From: Pleurodeles waltl
Taxonomy: Eukaryota; Chordata; Amphibia; Caudata; Salamandridae
Assembly: GCF_031143425.1 (NCBI RefSeq)
Contig: NC_090442.1
Location: 427,197,776-427,261,775, forward strand
Direction of reading: 5' to 3'
Length of the DNA stretch: 64,000 nt
Part shown: piece after piece, positions 11,276 to 23,623 of the stretch
How the letters are laid out: every line of letters begins with the position of its first letter
Position numbering within the stretch: position 1 is the first letter of the stretch
Notes under the pieces: model-generated
Databases searched by the model: none
What the model saw: only the letters and a program-made list of their open reading frames with translations
Told to the model about the DNA's origin: nothing
Program-made: the position numbers and the translations under genes

Positions 11276-12933
11276 TCACTTTTTATGGCCACGCATTCCA
11301 CTCGAGTGCGCAGTGGCCTCCCCGGCACCTCTTGTATCTGCCTCAGTGGCAGTGCTGTGCCTGGCACTGCGACGCCTAGGATCCGTCGTGGGCACTGCAA
11401 GGCTGCTGAGGCTAGATGAGTCCTCAGTATCCCCTAGTCCAAGTTCACTGGGTGTAGCACTGCAATTAGCCAGCATAATATCCAGAACGTTTGTAATCTG
11501 GACCAGTCCGTGGGCTACATCCCGACTGCTGTGTGCTGCCTCCACCTGTGCGGCCATAGTACGCTGTGATATGAGGGCAGTAGATGTCCCAAGGCAATTG
11601 ACTGATCGACAAAAGCCACTAAACATCCCCATGAATTGCCTTTCATGCCAGCGGTGGCTGACTCTCTCATGCCTGATCTCTGTACAGAGTTCCTTCACTG
11701 CATTGGTCAGTTCCCTGGTGTTCTCTGCAGCTGTAAGCTGCCCCTCATGCAGCTTGCAAATGTTTGCATTAAGGCCCTCCAACTGCTTCTGCAGCCCCCC
11801 ATGTTAGCATTGTGTGCCTGCATCTGCCTATGCATTGCCCTCATGTTCTTGGTTTGCAGGCGCTGCACTTTAAGCATTGATGATTCCAGGCCACCGAAGA
11901 ATGATGGGCCCTCACCTACTTCCACGTGCTGTGTGCCTGCATCGTGAGGCCTCCTGCGGGCGTTGAGTTACGCTGGGGCAGGGACTGCTGCCTTACGGTG
12001 GATCTGGCTTTTGGGGATGGAGTGTGGCCTTCTTCCCGCATGTCATCCGAGTCCAGGCTCAAATCGGGGAGAGGTACAACCCTTGCCCTGCGTCTGATTG
12101 GCGCAATACTCACTGACTTGCTGGTGTTGGAGTATGATGGAGGCTGTGTTTCAGCATCCCCTACAATGGCACAATCTGCTGCTGCTGGGCCTGGGCCATC
12201 TGCAACGACAATGTGCAGCATGTCATTTATGTATGTATCTCCAAATGTTGCACAATGGTAATAAATGTACAGTTACATCGTATCACTATGTAGTGGTGCT
12301 GTGTTCTTCTGGGTGCCGCTCTACTTAATTACATTCTATGTGCTACTTTAAGCTCTGGGTTGTGGACTACCACTCCCATAAGGCATTGTTGTGCCGCATC
12401 TAAGATGTGGAATGGAGTACTTATCACAATGGTTTGCACAACTTGCTATTTCCTAAGGGGCATTTGTACATACACATATGGGTTTACATTTCATTATTGA
12501 ACTTACCTTTACTGTTGCTGGGTGTGCCAGATGTGTCTATGTCAGTGACCCCACTGGCAGCTTCTGGGAACAGTGTCAACTCCACCAGGTCTTCCAAGGG
12601 GGTGGAGGATGTCTGGGTAGATGCTTCGCCTCATGTGCTCCTTGCCTCCTGTAGTCTGCTGGCCACCCTCTCCTTGGCACGGGAACACAGGTCGTACCAC
12701 CTCTTTCTTATCTCCTCCACTGAGCGCTGCACAACCCCCACTGCGCAGATTTTGGTCTGTATGTCAGCCCAGAGTTTGTGCTTCTCACTCTCTGGGACAT
12801 GGAGTGAGCTCTTCCCAAAAAGCCGGTCATGGCTCCCCACCACCTCCTCAGTGAGCACCTCCAGTTCTTGCTCACTGAACATCAGTTTTCTCTTCCTCTC
12901 TCCCTTCTCCTTCTCATTAGCAGCATTGGCCAT
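11276..12933 (-). pseudogene. Myb-like accessory protein of element E
   Basis: The start at 12933 opens MANAANEKEKGERKRKLMFS, followed by a Myb/SANT-like trihelical domain (EQELEVLTEEV, a Trp in KHKLWADI, then EEIRKRWYDLCSR). Such proteins act as DNA-binding and nuclear-import partners of Harbinger transposases. The frame hits a TGA at 12631-12633 (GGA in the likely ancestor). Beyond it the reading continues to a good donor (AAAG/GTAAGT near 12506). Later exon material is visible as a proline/arginine-rich segment (12221-11916) and a helical C-terminal segment (11782-11276) containing ERVSHRWHERQFMGMF. The gene converges on the transposase gene. One early stop makes it a recent pseudogene. 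Confidence 0.7.
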
Positions 12934-13288
12934 GGTGATGTAAAGTCCTGCCTTGCTCACAGACTTGCTCCCTGAGGCTGGGCTGTGTCTCTATCACTGC
13001 TCCTTTGGGTGTGGCTCCTGGAAACAGCCTGGGCTGACTCACTTCCTGCTTGTGATGTCATCAGGCTGTGCCAGGTGTGCGTTTTTGCAAATTGCAATTT
13101 TCAAACACCGAATTGCAAATATTTTTGCGATTCAGTGTTTTGGCTTCGCAAATTGCATTAGCGAATTTTAAGAAATCGCTATTTCCAAATCGCAATTTTG
13201 TTACATTGCATTTTGTGACTCAGAAATAGCGATTTCTGAAAAATCGCTATTTGCAATTCACTAAGGTTTTTTTTCATACATCTGGCCC

Positions 13289-14895
13289 ACAATTACCATG
13301 GGGTGTTCAAGTATAGGGTACAGCCGAAGCTTAACTAACATCCAACAGACTAATAGTTCTATTAATAGAAAAAATAAGCACCAGAATCTGGTATTCTGAC
13401 AATAAACGGTGGCCAGTCCTTCTGAGCATTTGCATAAATCTCAGTTTTCCAATCACTTCTCTAAGCAAGTGGGGATCCCTTAAGGGCACAAAGTCCAATT
13501 TCTCTTAGTGCTGGGTTACAAGACACGGGGACAAAAAGCATTTGGAAAAAAACAGCATCTGGAGCAGGATAAAACTAACTAGAGTTGGCAAAAAGTGAAG
13601 GTGTCAGCATGTCTTCTCATGGGTCAAAGGAAAAATCTACTTCTCATCTCAGCATTAGGGAAAGTTGGGGGCTAAGGCAAAGAGGTCAGTAGTCCCCAAA
13701 GTCAATGGGAATCAGGAAGAATGGCTGGTAATCCAACTAGCAATCCGTATATTAAAGTTCAAAGTGCACAATGATTTGTTCATCCATCACACCACATGAA
13801 TCGAAAACTTGAACTGTACAATCACAGTCCATCATGTAACAATCATTTGAAACATCAGGAAAGATTCCCATTACTAGCATGGCAAAGGCATCCTTCTTCC
13901 TCTCCTATATGATTTGAAACAATTGTATATCATAAATTTCCACAGTTCCTCAATGTACCCAGTTCAAGGTTACTTGTTCAGGCTCTCTAAGCATGAACCA
14001 ATAGGACATCTATTTCCAAGCTAACATTCTATGGGAACAAAGTCTGAAAGAAATGACATGTTAGAAAGGAATGACTGTCCATTTTTCACACGTTTTATAA
14101 AATAAGGCATTATTAAGTAGGCTAACTAAAAGGAATTAAATTGGCACATTCAATTTTGCTAAGCAAAGCACAAATAACATTTAAAATTCTTAATTCATCA
14201 TTAATAATCTTGTTTAGTGTCCATGTCACAATTTAAAACAAACATTTTTGTCAATACATTTCAGTAACTATAACTGAGAACAACATTTTTGACACTAACT
14301 TGTATCATTAAAGCATTTCCTTCTAGAAAATCGTTCTCGTTTTAGTGAAAACTATTAATTAACATCATGGGGAAACACATTAAATCAAATTATTGATAAA
14401 ACATCAAGTTTTAGGGTTATACCTATCAATTTAGATCACTGTTCTACAGAGAATGCATTTTAATATAGGATTTCAGTGTATCCCTTTGTCCTATTCTTGT
14501 TACAATTTCAAGCAATAAAATGCAAACTCAGTAAAATATAGATGATTATTGTGACATTAAAATAGCAATAACATTTCAGCTACATCACAACCATATTTAT
14601 TTGTACTAGGCCTGAATAGCTGAATCAACATTTCCAACATTTCCTGACAAGCTGTGATATCTAAAGAATGCCAAAGCAGCACAAAATGTTTATTTTCTGA
14701 TCTTCTCATGGACATATTTTTCACAATGAATGGTAGTTGCTTAATTATTTTCATTTAACATTGCAAATATTTTCATATAAACATAGAACACTGTTAATTA
14801 AAGAATAAAGATTTTGTTTTAGTGAGCTAATGAGAATTAATTATGTGAACCTGTAAGATAAAAAACATTGTAGTTGACAAGCAACAGCTTAAGCT
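13289..14895. other. No gene recognised; AT-rich
   Basis: AT-rich sequence with only short open frames and no transposon termini that I can see. It separates element E from the nest beginning at 14.9 kb. Confidence 0.4.
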
Positions 14896-15399
14896 CATTG
14901 GCATGATTCACAAAGGTAAACTTATACCAGAAATCTAAGTTTAGAACAAAAATCTAAGTTTGTACCTAAAGTCTAATTCTACTATGGGCAAAATTAGACG
15001 TTTGGTCTCAGTTTAGACTTTTGGTTAAGTTTAGACGTAAGGTCTAAACACACACCAAAAGTCTAGCTTTACCTCGAGAAAAGTTACACGTTTGCTCAAA
15101 TTTAGACTTTTGGTCTAAACTTGCACCAAAAGTCTAAACTTAGACCAAAAGTCTAACTTTACTATGAGTAAAGTTGGACTTTGGGCCTCATTACGAGTTG
15201 GTGGTCTAACGGTACGACCGCCGCAGTGGCGGCCTCCTAAAGACCACCATGTTGGCGGTCATACAGACCGTCGTATTACGAGTCACACAGGCAAAACTAC
15301 AGGAAACCGTCCAAAATGCCAACACTGCCAGGACTCTGGAGGATGGGAAAGAGGCAGTTCCACCACCAGCACTGCCCACCCATCAGAAATCCTCCAAAA

Positions 15400-16554
15400 T
15401 AATTACGACCCACAAATCACGATAGCGGTTTTCCATGGTGGAAAAGCAAATGTGCAAACACAGTATTACACTACACGACATTGGATAGTTTGAATACCAC
15501 CCACCTGACACACACCCACACACCCAACATACCTACAAACAGCACTAAAAGTCATACCCCTTCATACACCACAATCCTTTGCCATCAGAACGCCACACTC
15601 AGAAGACTGAGTGCCATTTAAAAAGACATCCTGAGGGATTGACAGGAATACCTAGGGGAGAGGAGTCGGGTAAGTCACAACATTGGAAATGTCATCCTAA
15701 AGTTCTGTCTTGCATGCTCACTGATCACCTTTTGACATCTTAACAGCCAACACACTCACCCCCGTGTCCAACTATCTGCCATACCACATGCAAACTAATC
15801 TCACCTGGGGTCCCAGGGCGTGTGTGTGGAATGGGTAGTACAGGGACTGATAGCAGTACAACTCCCAGCAGGCACTGTTCCACCATTAAGAAAACTAGAA
15901 CAGTATACTACAATTAAAATTGCCTTGAACGTTAAACTAATAAACAATTCAACCCACCTGAATGCTCCACAATTGTGCAGTCTGTGGCAATGACAGCAGT
16001 GCGATGGGCATCTGCTAGTAGAATACCACCAACACACAGCTACTGCTGTGTCCTCTGCTAAAATGGCCCTATTACCTCCCATCACCCATTGATAGGTACT
16101 CACCTCGGGGGTACACACATATCTGCAGTGTGCTGCACCAGGTGTAACCTGATCTATATGGTCAGGTAAAATTGTTACACTTAAGCTGATGTACAGGACA
16201 GTATCCACTTTACATTCTGCAGCTGTCTGGTGACTCAATACTTACCTACTGCCAACTAGGTGGTATTATTAACAACATCAAGCTATACAGTTGACAAGAC
16301 ATGCGTCTATCGACATGCCTCCAACTGCCAAACAAATGTGATATCCTGTAGCAAGGTGTATGACATAGGAAGTCCCTGTATCCCAAATAGCTGTACCCCT
16401 GATTTGAAAGCAGGTTTCACTGTCATATCAGGGGATCCAGTAAAGCCTTCCTGTACATGGGTCAAAGCACATCCACATGTCAAAGTATGATACCACATGT
16501 TGCATTACAATCTGTACCTGTTTGTTCCACTTATCCAAAAGACCACCTACCCAT
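15400..16554. other. Left part of A: Myb exon 1 not recognisable
   Basis: By comparison with copy B, exon 1 of the Myb-like gene should lie here, but I cannot find its domain on either strand. It has been deleted or has decayed. No other gene is seen. Confidence 0.4.
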
Positions 16555-17270
16555 TGTGAGCATGGAGAGGACACCTGAGACAGCCACCTCCCCACTGGAT
16601 GAAGCCCCCAGTGAGGACAACACCTTTGGATATAAGGACAATTAGGACAAGTCTGGCCCATCTGGGATACCTGGTCAGTCTACACCTGGCAGCCTCACCC
16701 TGCCGACAACTACTCCTCCCAGCCCTGTTGATTCAACATCCCAGGCAAACATTTACCCCCAAACCTGTGTCCCAGAGGCAGTTGAGACCATCATGTGCCC
16801 CTCACTGCAGTACCAGAGTCACCACTAGAGAACCCAGACAATGAAGGACCTGGCACCAGTGGGCGTGGGCAAACTGTGAAAAGTGCACAGGCATGTGGGG
16901 TAGAGAGCATGGGAGGTATGCAGTGGGCCAGTGCATTGAGGCTGCCAGGGATACAACTGGCCAGGACACCATCTCTCAAGTTTTGGGAGCCTACCAACAG
17001 AGCCAAGGCACGATGGGCCAGGTACTTGCCATGATGGGGGAGATCACGCAGCTGCAGCGGGACAACCACCAGCAAGTCATACAAAAGTGCGTGGCCCACA
17101 GTGCCAACATGGCCTCCCTAACAGGGGTGCTGAGAGACATTATCACATCATCAGACCCATTCCATTTCCCATGTTACATCAGGCCCCTCTACATCTCTGA
17201 CTTCCAGTGGAATGGAGGCTCTGCAAGGGGAAGGACATGCCTCAGACACCCCTGCCTCTGTAGCTGAAGA
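16555..17270 (+). pseudogene. Myb-like gene exon 2 of copy A (decayed)
   Basis: Pieces of the C-terminal half of the copy B protein are readable: TSPLDEAPSEDNT near the start, then a Ser/Pro/Thr-rich stretch, then GQDTISQVLGAYQQSQGTMG and MMGEITQLQRDNHQQV, which parallel the helical QETMATVMARFQEI region of B. The frame changes at least twice and stops occur. Only the exon-2 homologous region is present. Confidence 0.65.
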
Positions 17271-17454
17271 ACACCCGCAAACATTGACGTCCACCTAAAC
17301 ATCCAGGAGGAACAGATTCCAATAACTCAACCACTGCCAGAAAGTGATCCTCTACACATTGGTTCCCCTTGTGTGTGATAGATACACCCTGTTGACTGAC
17401 TGACACCACTCTCAATTTTCCAAAGTCAGAAGGACAATTGACTTGAGACTCCAA

Positions 17455-18670
17455 ATGTTGCAGCAGCTAGCCTCATGATAACATCCACCATGACTCCACC
17501 CTTCACTGTTTGCACTAATGATTTCATCCCATTCCTTTCACCTACCTGTGCACATGTAAGTAAACACTGGGAGTCAATTCTTTGCTATATTGATTAGTAA
17601 ACTGTAAAGTTTGTATGCACATGATATTCACATATGTTCCCATTCGCTAATGTCCCAGCTCACATGTACAGTTGATTCTGGGTCTAATATACTTAAAATT
17701 GTACAAGTGGACACACACCCTTTCCTATTTAGTGCCCTTGCCAGCTCATAGGTTGACAACATGCCAAATATCACACAGGGCAGTATAGCCACACAATGTA
17801 ATTATTCTGCATAGGTATAATTAACTAGAACCCCACAGACTACTGAGGTTAGGGACATGTCAGTCTTTGGCTGTCCATTGTAAACAAACAGATAGCTTTG
17901 ATGTAGCATCAGCTAAAGCCTTATCACATTCCCATACCATACTTCCCAAATAACCACACCCTATATTACTGACAGTGGTCAGTACAACTGTTCCCAGTCA
18001 GGGAACCTTCCACTTACCACGGAAAAGTATCCATATGGCATGCTACTCACCTATGTCAGTCTTGACAGACATGCGCAGTGGCCTGCAATGAGGAAACACA
18101 GTGACAGCTACATCCAAGTTAATTAGTATAATTGTCAATCCAATGAGAAGGGTAAGGTGATGGAGTACACAGGATCACATGTGTCAGAAACACAAGGCCA
18201 CACATATGACACCATTGGACCCAGAAAACATGGCACACAGGTCTATTGTGTGGAACAGTACATTACCATCCCACTACTCCGACAGTGTAGGCATGGAACT
18301 CAGACACCAACAGACCTGCAAATCACACCAACCTGAGACACAATTCAGATTTGAGCACATCAGCATGACCTCATGAAGAATTCTGCAAAGTAAAACTGTA
18401 ATATAAAAGGTATAGGAAGGGAATGATAATGAACACACAAAAGACATGTTCCAAATATAATTGTCACACTGACTGTGCAGTGTCATAAACAATAAAAAAT
18501 GAGATCATCTGGATAGCATATCTCCATGTAGAAATTTAAATGCACATCTGAGCTAAGTACTGCTAGGCAACAAATGAGTTGTCTGATGGTCCTGCTAAAA
18601 CCCTTCACAAATATCTCTAAGCCCCTTAATTACCCACTGAGTGAAGCAATATGCAGAACAACACATACCT
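17455..18670. other. No gene recognised (internal to copy A)
   Basis: This separates the convergent ends of the Myb-like and transposase genes of A. Copy B has only about 0.5 kb here, so A carries extra, unidentified sequence, AT-rich and without termini I can define. Confidence 0.4.
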
Positions 18671-18674
18671 ACAG

Positions 18675-19740
18675 TCAGCTGAAGTACTGATGTATGAGAT
18701 CTGCACCGCTGTCTCCACCTTCATCCTCATCACTGTCATCCTCACTTGGCAAATCTGCATTTTCACCTGATGGAAATGCTGGCTCCCCCCCATCTGCTAT
18801 AAATGGAAGCTGACGTCTCAGGGCGAGATTGTGAAGCATGCAGCAGGCAACCATGATTTTGCAGACTTTGGTGGTTAGGTAGAGGAGGGCTCCACCTGAC
18901 TTGTCAATACAGCAAAATCTGACATTAAGAAGCTCAAAAGTCTGCTCCACGATGTGCTGTGTCCTTCCGTGGGCTTCATTGAAGCAAACTTCCCTTGGCG
19001 TGGTTGGGTAGCTCACTGGTGTCAACAACCGATTTGGGTAGCCAGAATCCCCTGTAAGGAACGGTTACATGTGTGCAGACATTAATATTGGACATCCTTA
19101 CATTTGGCAGCAAATATCAGATGCTCACACTTATCACATATATGAATTGTGTCATCAGCTGTGGGATATTGCTGATCCACATGATGAAGGCATTGTGAAC
19201 TTAACCTGGTGCTTTGCACATACTTGGGAAATGTAGAGGTCTGCGAAACAGACAACTTGAACATTTATGGAGTGGAAGATTTTCCTGTTCCAATACACCT
19301 GTTCGTTGCTACTTGGGGGATCCAAGGCTATATGCGTTCCATCAATGGCTCCCACCACATGTGGGATGTGTGTCAAAGCATAAAAATCTGCTTGCACCTG
19401 GGTCAACTCCTCATGTTGTGGAAATCTGATGTAGCAGTCAGGGTGTTTTAACAATGTTAATAGTACATCCCTCAAGACCAGATTGAACATAGGTTGGGAC
19501 ACGCCTCTAGTTAGGGCCACGGTATTCTGAAAGGACCCCGTGGCTAGGAAATGCAGCACTGACATGACTTGTACAATGGGTGGTATGCTATTTGGATGAC
19601 GAATGACAGGCATCATATCTGGCTCCAACTGATGATGCAGACCTATGATTGTTTGCCTATCCAGGTGGTAGATTTGGATGACATGCCATTCCTCTTCAGT
19701 CTGCAGGTCTGCTAGTAGACGGTTGTCTGACCCTTCTCAT
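18675..19740 (-). pseudogene. Transposase main exons of copy A (broken)
   Basis: The upstream part (19740-19155) encodes PPIVQVMSVLHFLATGSFQN, RGVSQPMFN, and the first catalytic block GAIDGTHIALDPP. After a decayed stretch and an intron of about 75 nt with a clear acceptor (CTTACAG near 19056), the second part (to 18675) starts at GDSGYP and contains NEAHGRTQHIVEQTFELL (third catalytic Glu) and MVACCMLHNLALRR, ending in an acidic tail. An early stop (CTACTAG) near the beginning, a frameshift between the blocks and a mutated donor disable it. Its first exon is at 33900-33982, about 14 kb away today because B has inserted in between. Confidence 0.85.
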
Positions 19741-20497
19741 TCCAGGGTAACTATTTGAAGGAATAGAAGAAGGTATGTTGATCAGTCATTGTGTCCATTG
19801 TAAATGTATATGCACATATGTCACACACGATGCATGGGCATGCCCTATGACATAGTTGAACATGTTACACAGAACATAACCAGGTAAATAAAGCCCAATT
19901 GCTGCAATGTCATCCCCTTACATCGTTGTTCACTAGTAAATGGATACACATGTCCCTGAAAGTCTCCATGATAATGACATACATATAATGTTTCACACAT
20001 GATAGGCACTAATACCATCTATCCAATTGTCATGAGGGTGCAGAGCATGGCACTTATGATACACATATCATGTATTGCACTATATATATGTGTAATCGGA
20101 TGTTAAATACACGGTTGCTCGCACCCAGACCTGAATATTATGGCATAGATATGTTTGTCACCTCATGACACATCATTATTGGGTCTTATTTGACCATCTA
20201 AGGACTTTAAAATGGCAGCTGTCTGACCTATTACACTTGACATTAGGAAATTACCTATGTCCACCGGTGGAAGTCGTCATGCTGGTAGGCAGATACCACA
20301 GCGATGGGAATTGCCATTGGAACATATTGCTGCCTTTGGCGGTCTTGGTCTAATAGCGATGTCTGCCGGTGGTGAAGGTGTCTCACCTGGCAGACATGAC
20401 CGCCATTTCATACTTCATCTCTCACATGACTACTGATATTGCTGGCAGCAAGACCTCCACAACTTGAGCTGCTGTGTACTTCCTCTGGGAAACAATC

Positions 20498-20611
20498 ATG
20501 CCACGCCCTACAGGTGATAGAGCGCCTGCCTTCTCACCCAAGGAGCTGGAGAAGCTGGTGGAGGAGGTCCTACCCCTGTATGAACAGCTCTATGGTGCAC
20601 CAGAGGAGCAG
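20498..20611 (+). pseudogene. SANT-like gene exon 1, copy A
   Basis: A 38-codon exon starting MPRPTGDRAPAFSPKELEKL and ending LYGAPEEQ, followed by a consensus donor (CAG/GTAAGT). Length (114 nt) and phase equal the homologous exons of B and C. Its intron was about 0.5 kb before copy B inserted at 21037. This exon is intact, but later exons are not. Confidence 0.75.
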
Positions 20612-21426
20612 GTAAGTGCACCATGTGCACGCAAATCTCCTTAGACCAAGTATACCTTGTGAAACTAATCTATGGCTGATGGCCAATGTTTTCTGAATGT
20701 GTGCTCAATGTCTGTAGGGTGCCAAAGTTGTGACAGAATGGAATGAGTACATGATCATGTACTGACGTTTGGTGACAGATTGTGAGTCCTGACACGTTGT
20801 GAAGAGTGTTTGATGTATGTTCCCTGACCCACCTTGTAACTGTTGCACAAGGTTAGTGGAGTGGGAGTACCAGACTCCTCCTAATATTATATATTTGCAT
20901 ATGTGTTTGCTGTCTGGTCATATGTGATGACATGACAGCTGGTGCTGGAGATGCATGTTGTCTGCCTGTTTCCACCTCACATCTGGCCTGACTGCATATG
21001 CCCATCTATCAGTGTTGGGGAAGTTAATGGCATTCTAGGGGTCATTCTGACCTCGGCGGTAAAAGGCTCTTACCGCCGGTCAGAAGACCGCCATTCTACC
21101 GCCGTGGCCGCGGTAACCCGCCACGGTCATTCTGACCAACAAGTGCCAAGCCGCCAAAAACCCGACATCCACGGAAGGCCGCCTCATCAGCGGGCAGCGA
21201 TAAACTGGAGATGACCAAACCTCCACCGCCACGCCAACACAAACACGCCCATGCCATTACGACCCACCAATCCACGCGGCGGTATTTCAACCGCGGTATT
21301 CCATTGGCGGTACACACCGCCGCAGTCAAAATACACACCCAGGCTCCAAAACTCAGCCACATTGGACAATTTGAAATACACACACCTGATACACATACAA
21401 ACACCACCCCCACACATCCAAGCAAC

Positions 21427-21433
21427 TATAAAA
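21427..21433 (+). promoter_or_regulatory. TATA box of the Myb-like gene, copy B
   Basis: CTATAAAACACACACCCAC at 21426 is conserved in copy C (41423-41429, - strand) and in the left end of copy G (near 61229), always at the same distance from the element end and, in B and C, about 200 bp before the Myb start codon. Conservation among copies supports a promoter role. Confidence 0.55.
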
Positions 21434-21634
21434 CACACACCCACATTACCCACAAACCCCCACTAGTTGGAAATCGGAGAGAAGGCGAGAGAGAGCGAGC
21501 GAGCACAGCAATCGAAAACCCCAACACACACAGGAACCCAACATCATCAACCACACCACATCTACGCACACATCACCACACACCACCACTCACATCACCA
21601 CAAACACCACCCCACACCTCATCCACACCACCCC

Positions 21635-23117
21635 ATGGCACCCCAAAGACACCCCAGGTTTTCGGACCAAGAACTCCGGGTCATGGTGGAGGAAATCATA
21701 AGGGTAGAGCCCCAGCTCTTCGGCACACAGGTGCAACACACCACAATAGCCAGGAAGGCGGAGCTATGGCAGAGGATTGTCGACAGGGTCAACGCTGTGG
21801 GACAGCATCCCAGAAACCGGGAAGACATCAGAAAGCGCTGGAACGACCTACGGGGGAAGGTACGGTCGATGGTCTCCAGACACAACATCGCTGTGCAGAG
21901 GACTGGCGGCGGACCACCACCCACCCCTCCCGAATTCACAGCATGGGAGCAAGAGGTCCTTAACATCCTGCATCCTGCGGGCCTCGCTGGAGTAGGCGGA
22001 GGAATGGACTCTGGTAAGTCTAGTCTCAACTACTCCCCCCCCCAACCACCAGCATGCCAACCCACACCCCCACCCTCACCCCCAACCCCCCAGCACACAT
22101 CCCCCCTGCCAATGTCTCACCAGCACAACCCACCCAACCCAAAACCAAACCCTGAATGCCAACACAAACCATGGACACCCATCACCTATGCATGACCACT
22201 GCACATACCCATCCCCCCCACAAACCACCCTCACAACTCCTGCCACAAGGGAATGCAAGCACTGGGGGACAAGGGCAACCACAAATCGCACACCATGGAA
22301 CACACAGAAGCAATAACCATACTCTTTCACCCCTGCAGGGCCCGAACGCCAACACACCGGCCAGGAGGGTCCAGATATGTCCATCCCACCCCCAGAACAG
22401 GCCCGCAGTGAGGACAGCAGCTCTGTCGACCTGGAACCTGACGACCAGCCCGGACCATCGGGGACCTCTGGACAGTCGGTTCCCCACACACAGACACAGG
22501 CCACAGCAGACCCAACCCCCTCTGGGAATATCAGCACAGCTCCCACCCAGCGGGCCCATGCCTCTGTCTCCAGGACAGGTCAATCAGCGGTGTGTCCGCC
22601 ACTACAGGGCACCCAGGCTGACCCAACACCCCAACAACAACAGGGACCTGGGGGCAGTGGTAGTGGGCACACCGTCCAGGGGACAGAGGCCCGGGGAAAC
22701 AGGGCAACTGGGAGGGCTGCAGTGCGACAGGGGGGGGAGGACAGGCCCAGGGAACCGACTCTCCAAGAGGCCCTCACCACCATCATGGGAGCATACCACA
22801 GCTCCCAGGAGACGATGGCGACGGTAATGGCCAGGTTCCAAGAGATCCAGGCACAGCAGGAGGAACGGTACATGGGGTACAGAGAGGAGCTTAGGAACAT
22901 CGTCCAGGCCCTGAACCTAATAGTCACCACATTGCGGGACCATGTGGCACCCCAAAGGGCCCCTGTCACCAGCCCGGACCAGGAACAGCCTACCACCTCC
23001 GCCGGCGCTAGTGGACAGGAGGCCCCCACACAACGACGGGCCACCAGAACCCCACCTCCTGCTGAAGATCAACCACACCGCAAGAGGAGCCTGAGATCAC
23101 AAAGGAAGACAGAGTAG
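21635..23117 (+). CDS. Myb/SANT-like DNA-binding accessory protein of copy B, 385 aa
   Basis: Two exons: 21635-22013 and 22339-23117. The donor (CTCTG/GTAAGT) and acceptor (CCCCTGCAG/GG) join in phase to complete a Gly codon and leave one open frame of 385 residues. Residues 8-78 form a Myb/SANT-like domain of the type found in Harbinger partners (RFSDQELRVMVEEI, Trp45 in AELWQRIV, Trp69 in IRKRWNDLRG). The middle is Pro/Ser/Thr-rich, a helical segment near QETMATVMARFQEIQAQQEE follows, and the C-terminus is basic. I chose the Met at 21635 because copy C starts at the same place (MSPQRHP) and the upstream extension is low complexity. Known partners bind transposon ends and bring the transposase to the nucleus; that role here is inferred. 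Confidence 0.85.
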
Positions 23118-23623
23118 GATGCCAAGACCCCCGCCAGCCTAAGATCCCCCCGGATGTCATTCCACTGTCCCACATCGTCACCCTGTCCAACCTTGAACTG
23201 CCCCTGCTCCATCCTTCCACAGGCATATGGACAATGCACCTGTGCGACCGAGAACTGGACTCTGCCATGGACATCACTCCACCCCCACCCATCACCGTTT
23301 TACTATCATGGACCCATATGTAGCACTTCAAATAAATCACTTATTGCACTTAAAACATTCAGGAGTCTGCTTGTATTCTTAACAAATGTATTACACATAA
23401 CGGGTCAAAAATGTACAGTTACATTGTGATGACAACATACCAATGTCAATTTGCTTTACTCCATGGCCGAACAAACCAGAAGTCACGCAGTGGGTCATAC
23501 AGCTCTGAAAAGGCAAGGGAAAGCCACAATTCAGTTGAAAGGAACTGGGGGGAAACACAGAAAGTAGAGATGCAGGAGGCCAGAAGTAAATGTAAAATGA
23601 CGTGGGGGATTCTCACCTGGGTG

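Larger units (their letters stand above)
9475..13288 (+). mobile_element. Harbinger transposon E, complete two-gene copy
   Basis: The 13-bp terminal inverted repeats are perfect (GGGCCAGATGTAT at 9475 and its reverse complement ending at 13288). The flanking triplets are ATA and ACA, so the 3-bp target duplication is imperfect. Inside are a transposase gene on + (9940-11061) and a Myb-like gene on - (12933-11276), meeting tail to tail, the standard two-gene Harbinger plan. The subterminal regions 9490-9850 and 13080-13260 are packed with TTGCGA/TCGCAA-type motifs on both strands. Both genes are damaged, so the copy is probably inactive. Confidence 0.85.

Noticed and set aside
21211..21963. 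A 250-codon + strand frame overlapping the Myb-like gene start
   Set aside because: A shadow frame: composition is driven by the CA-rich leader and the other frame carries the conserved Myb domain in three copies.
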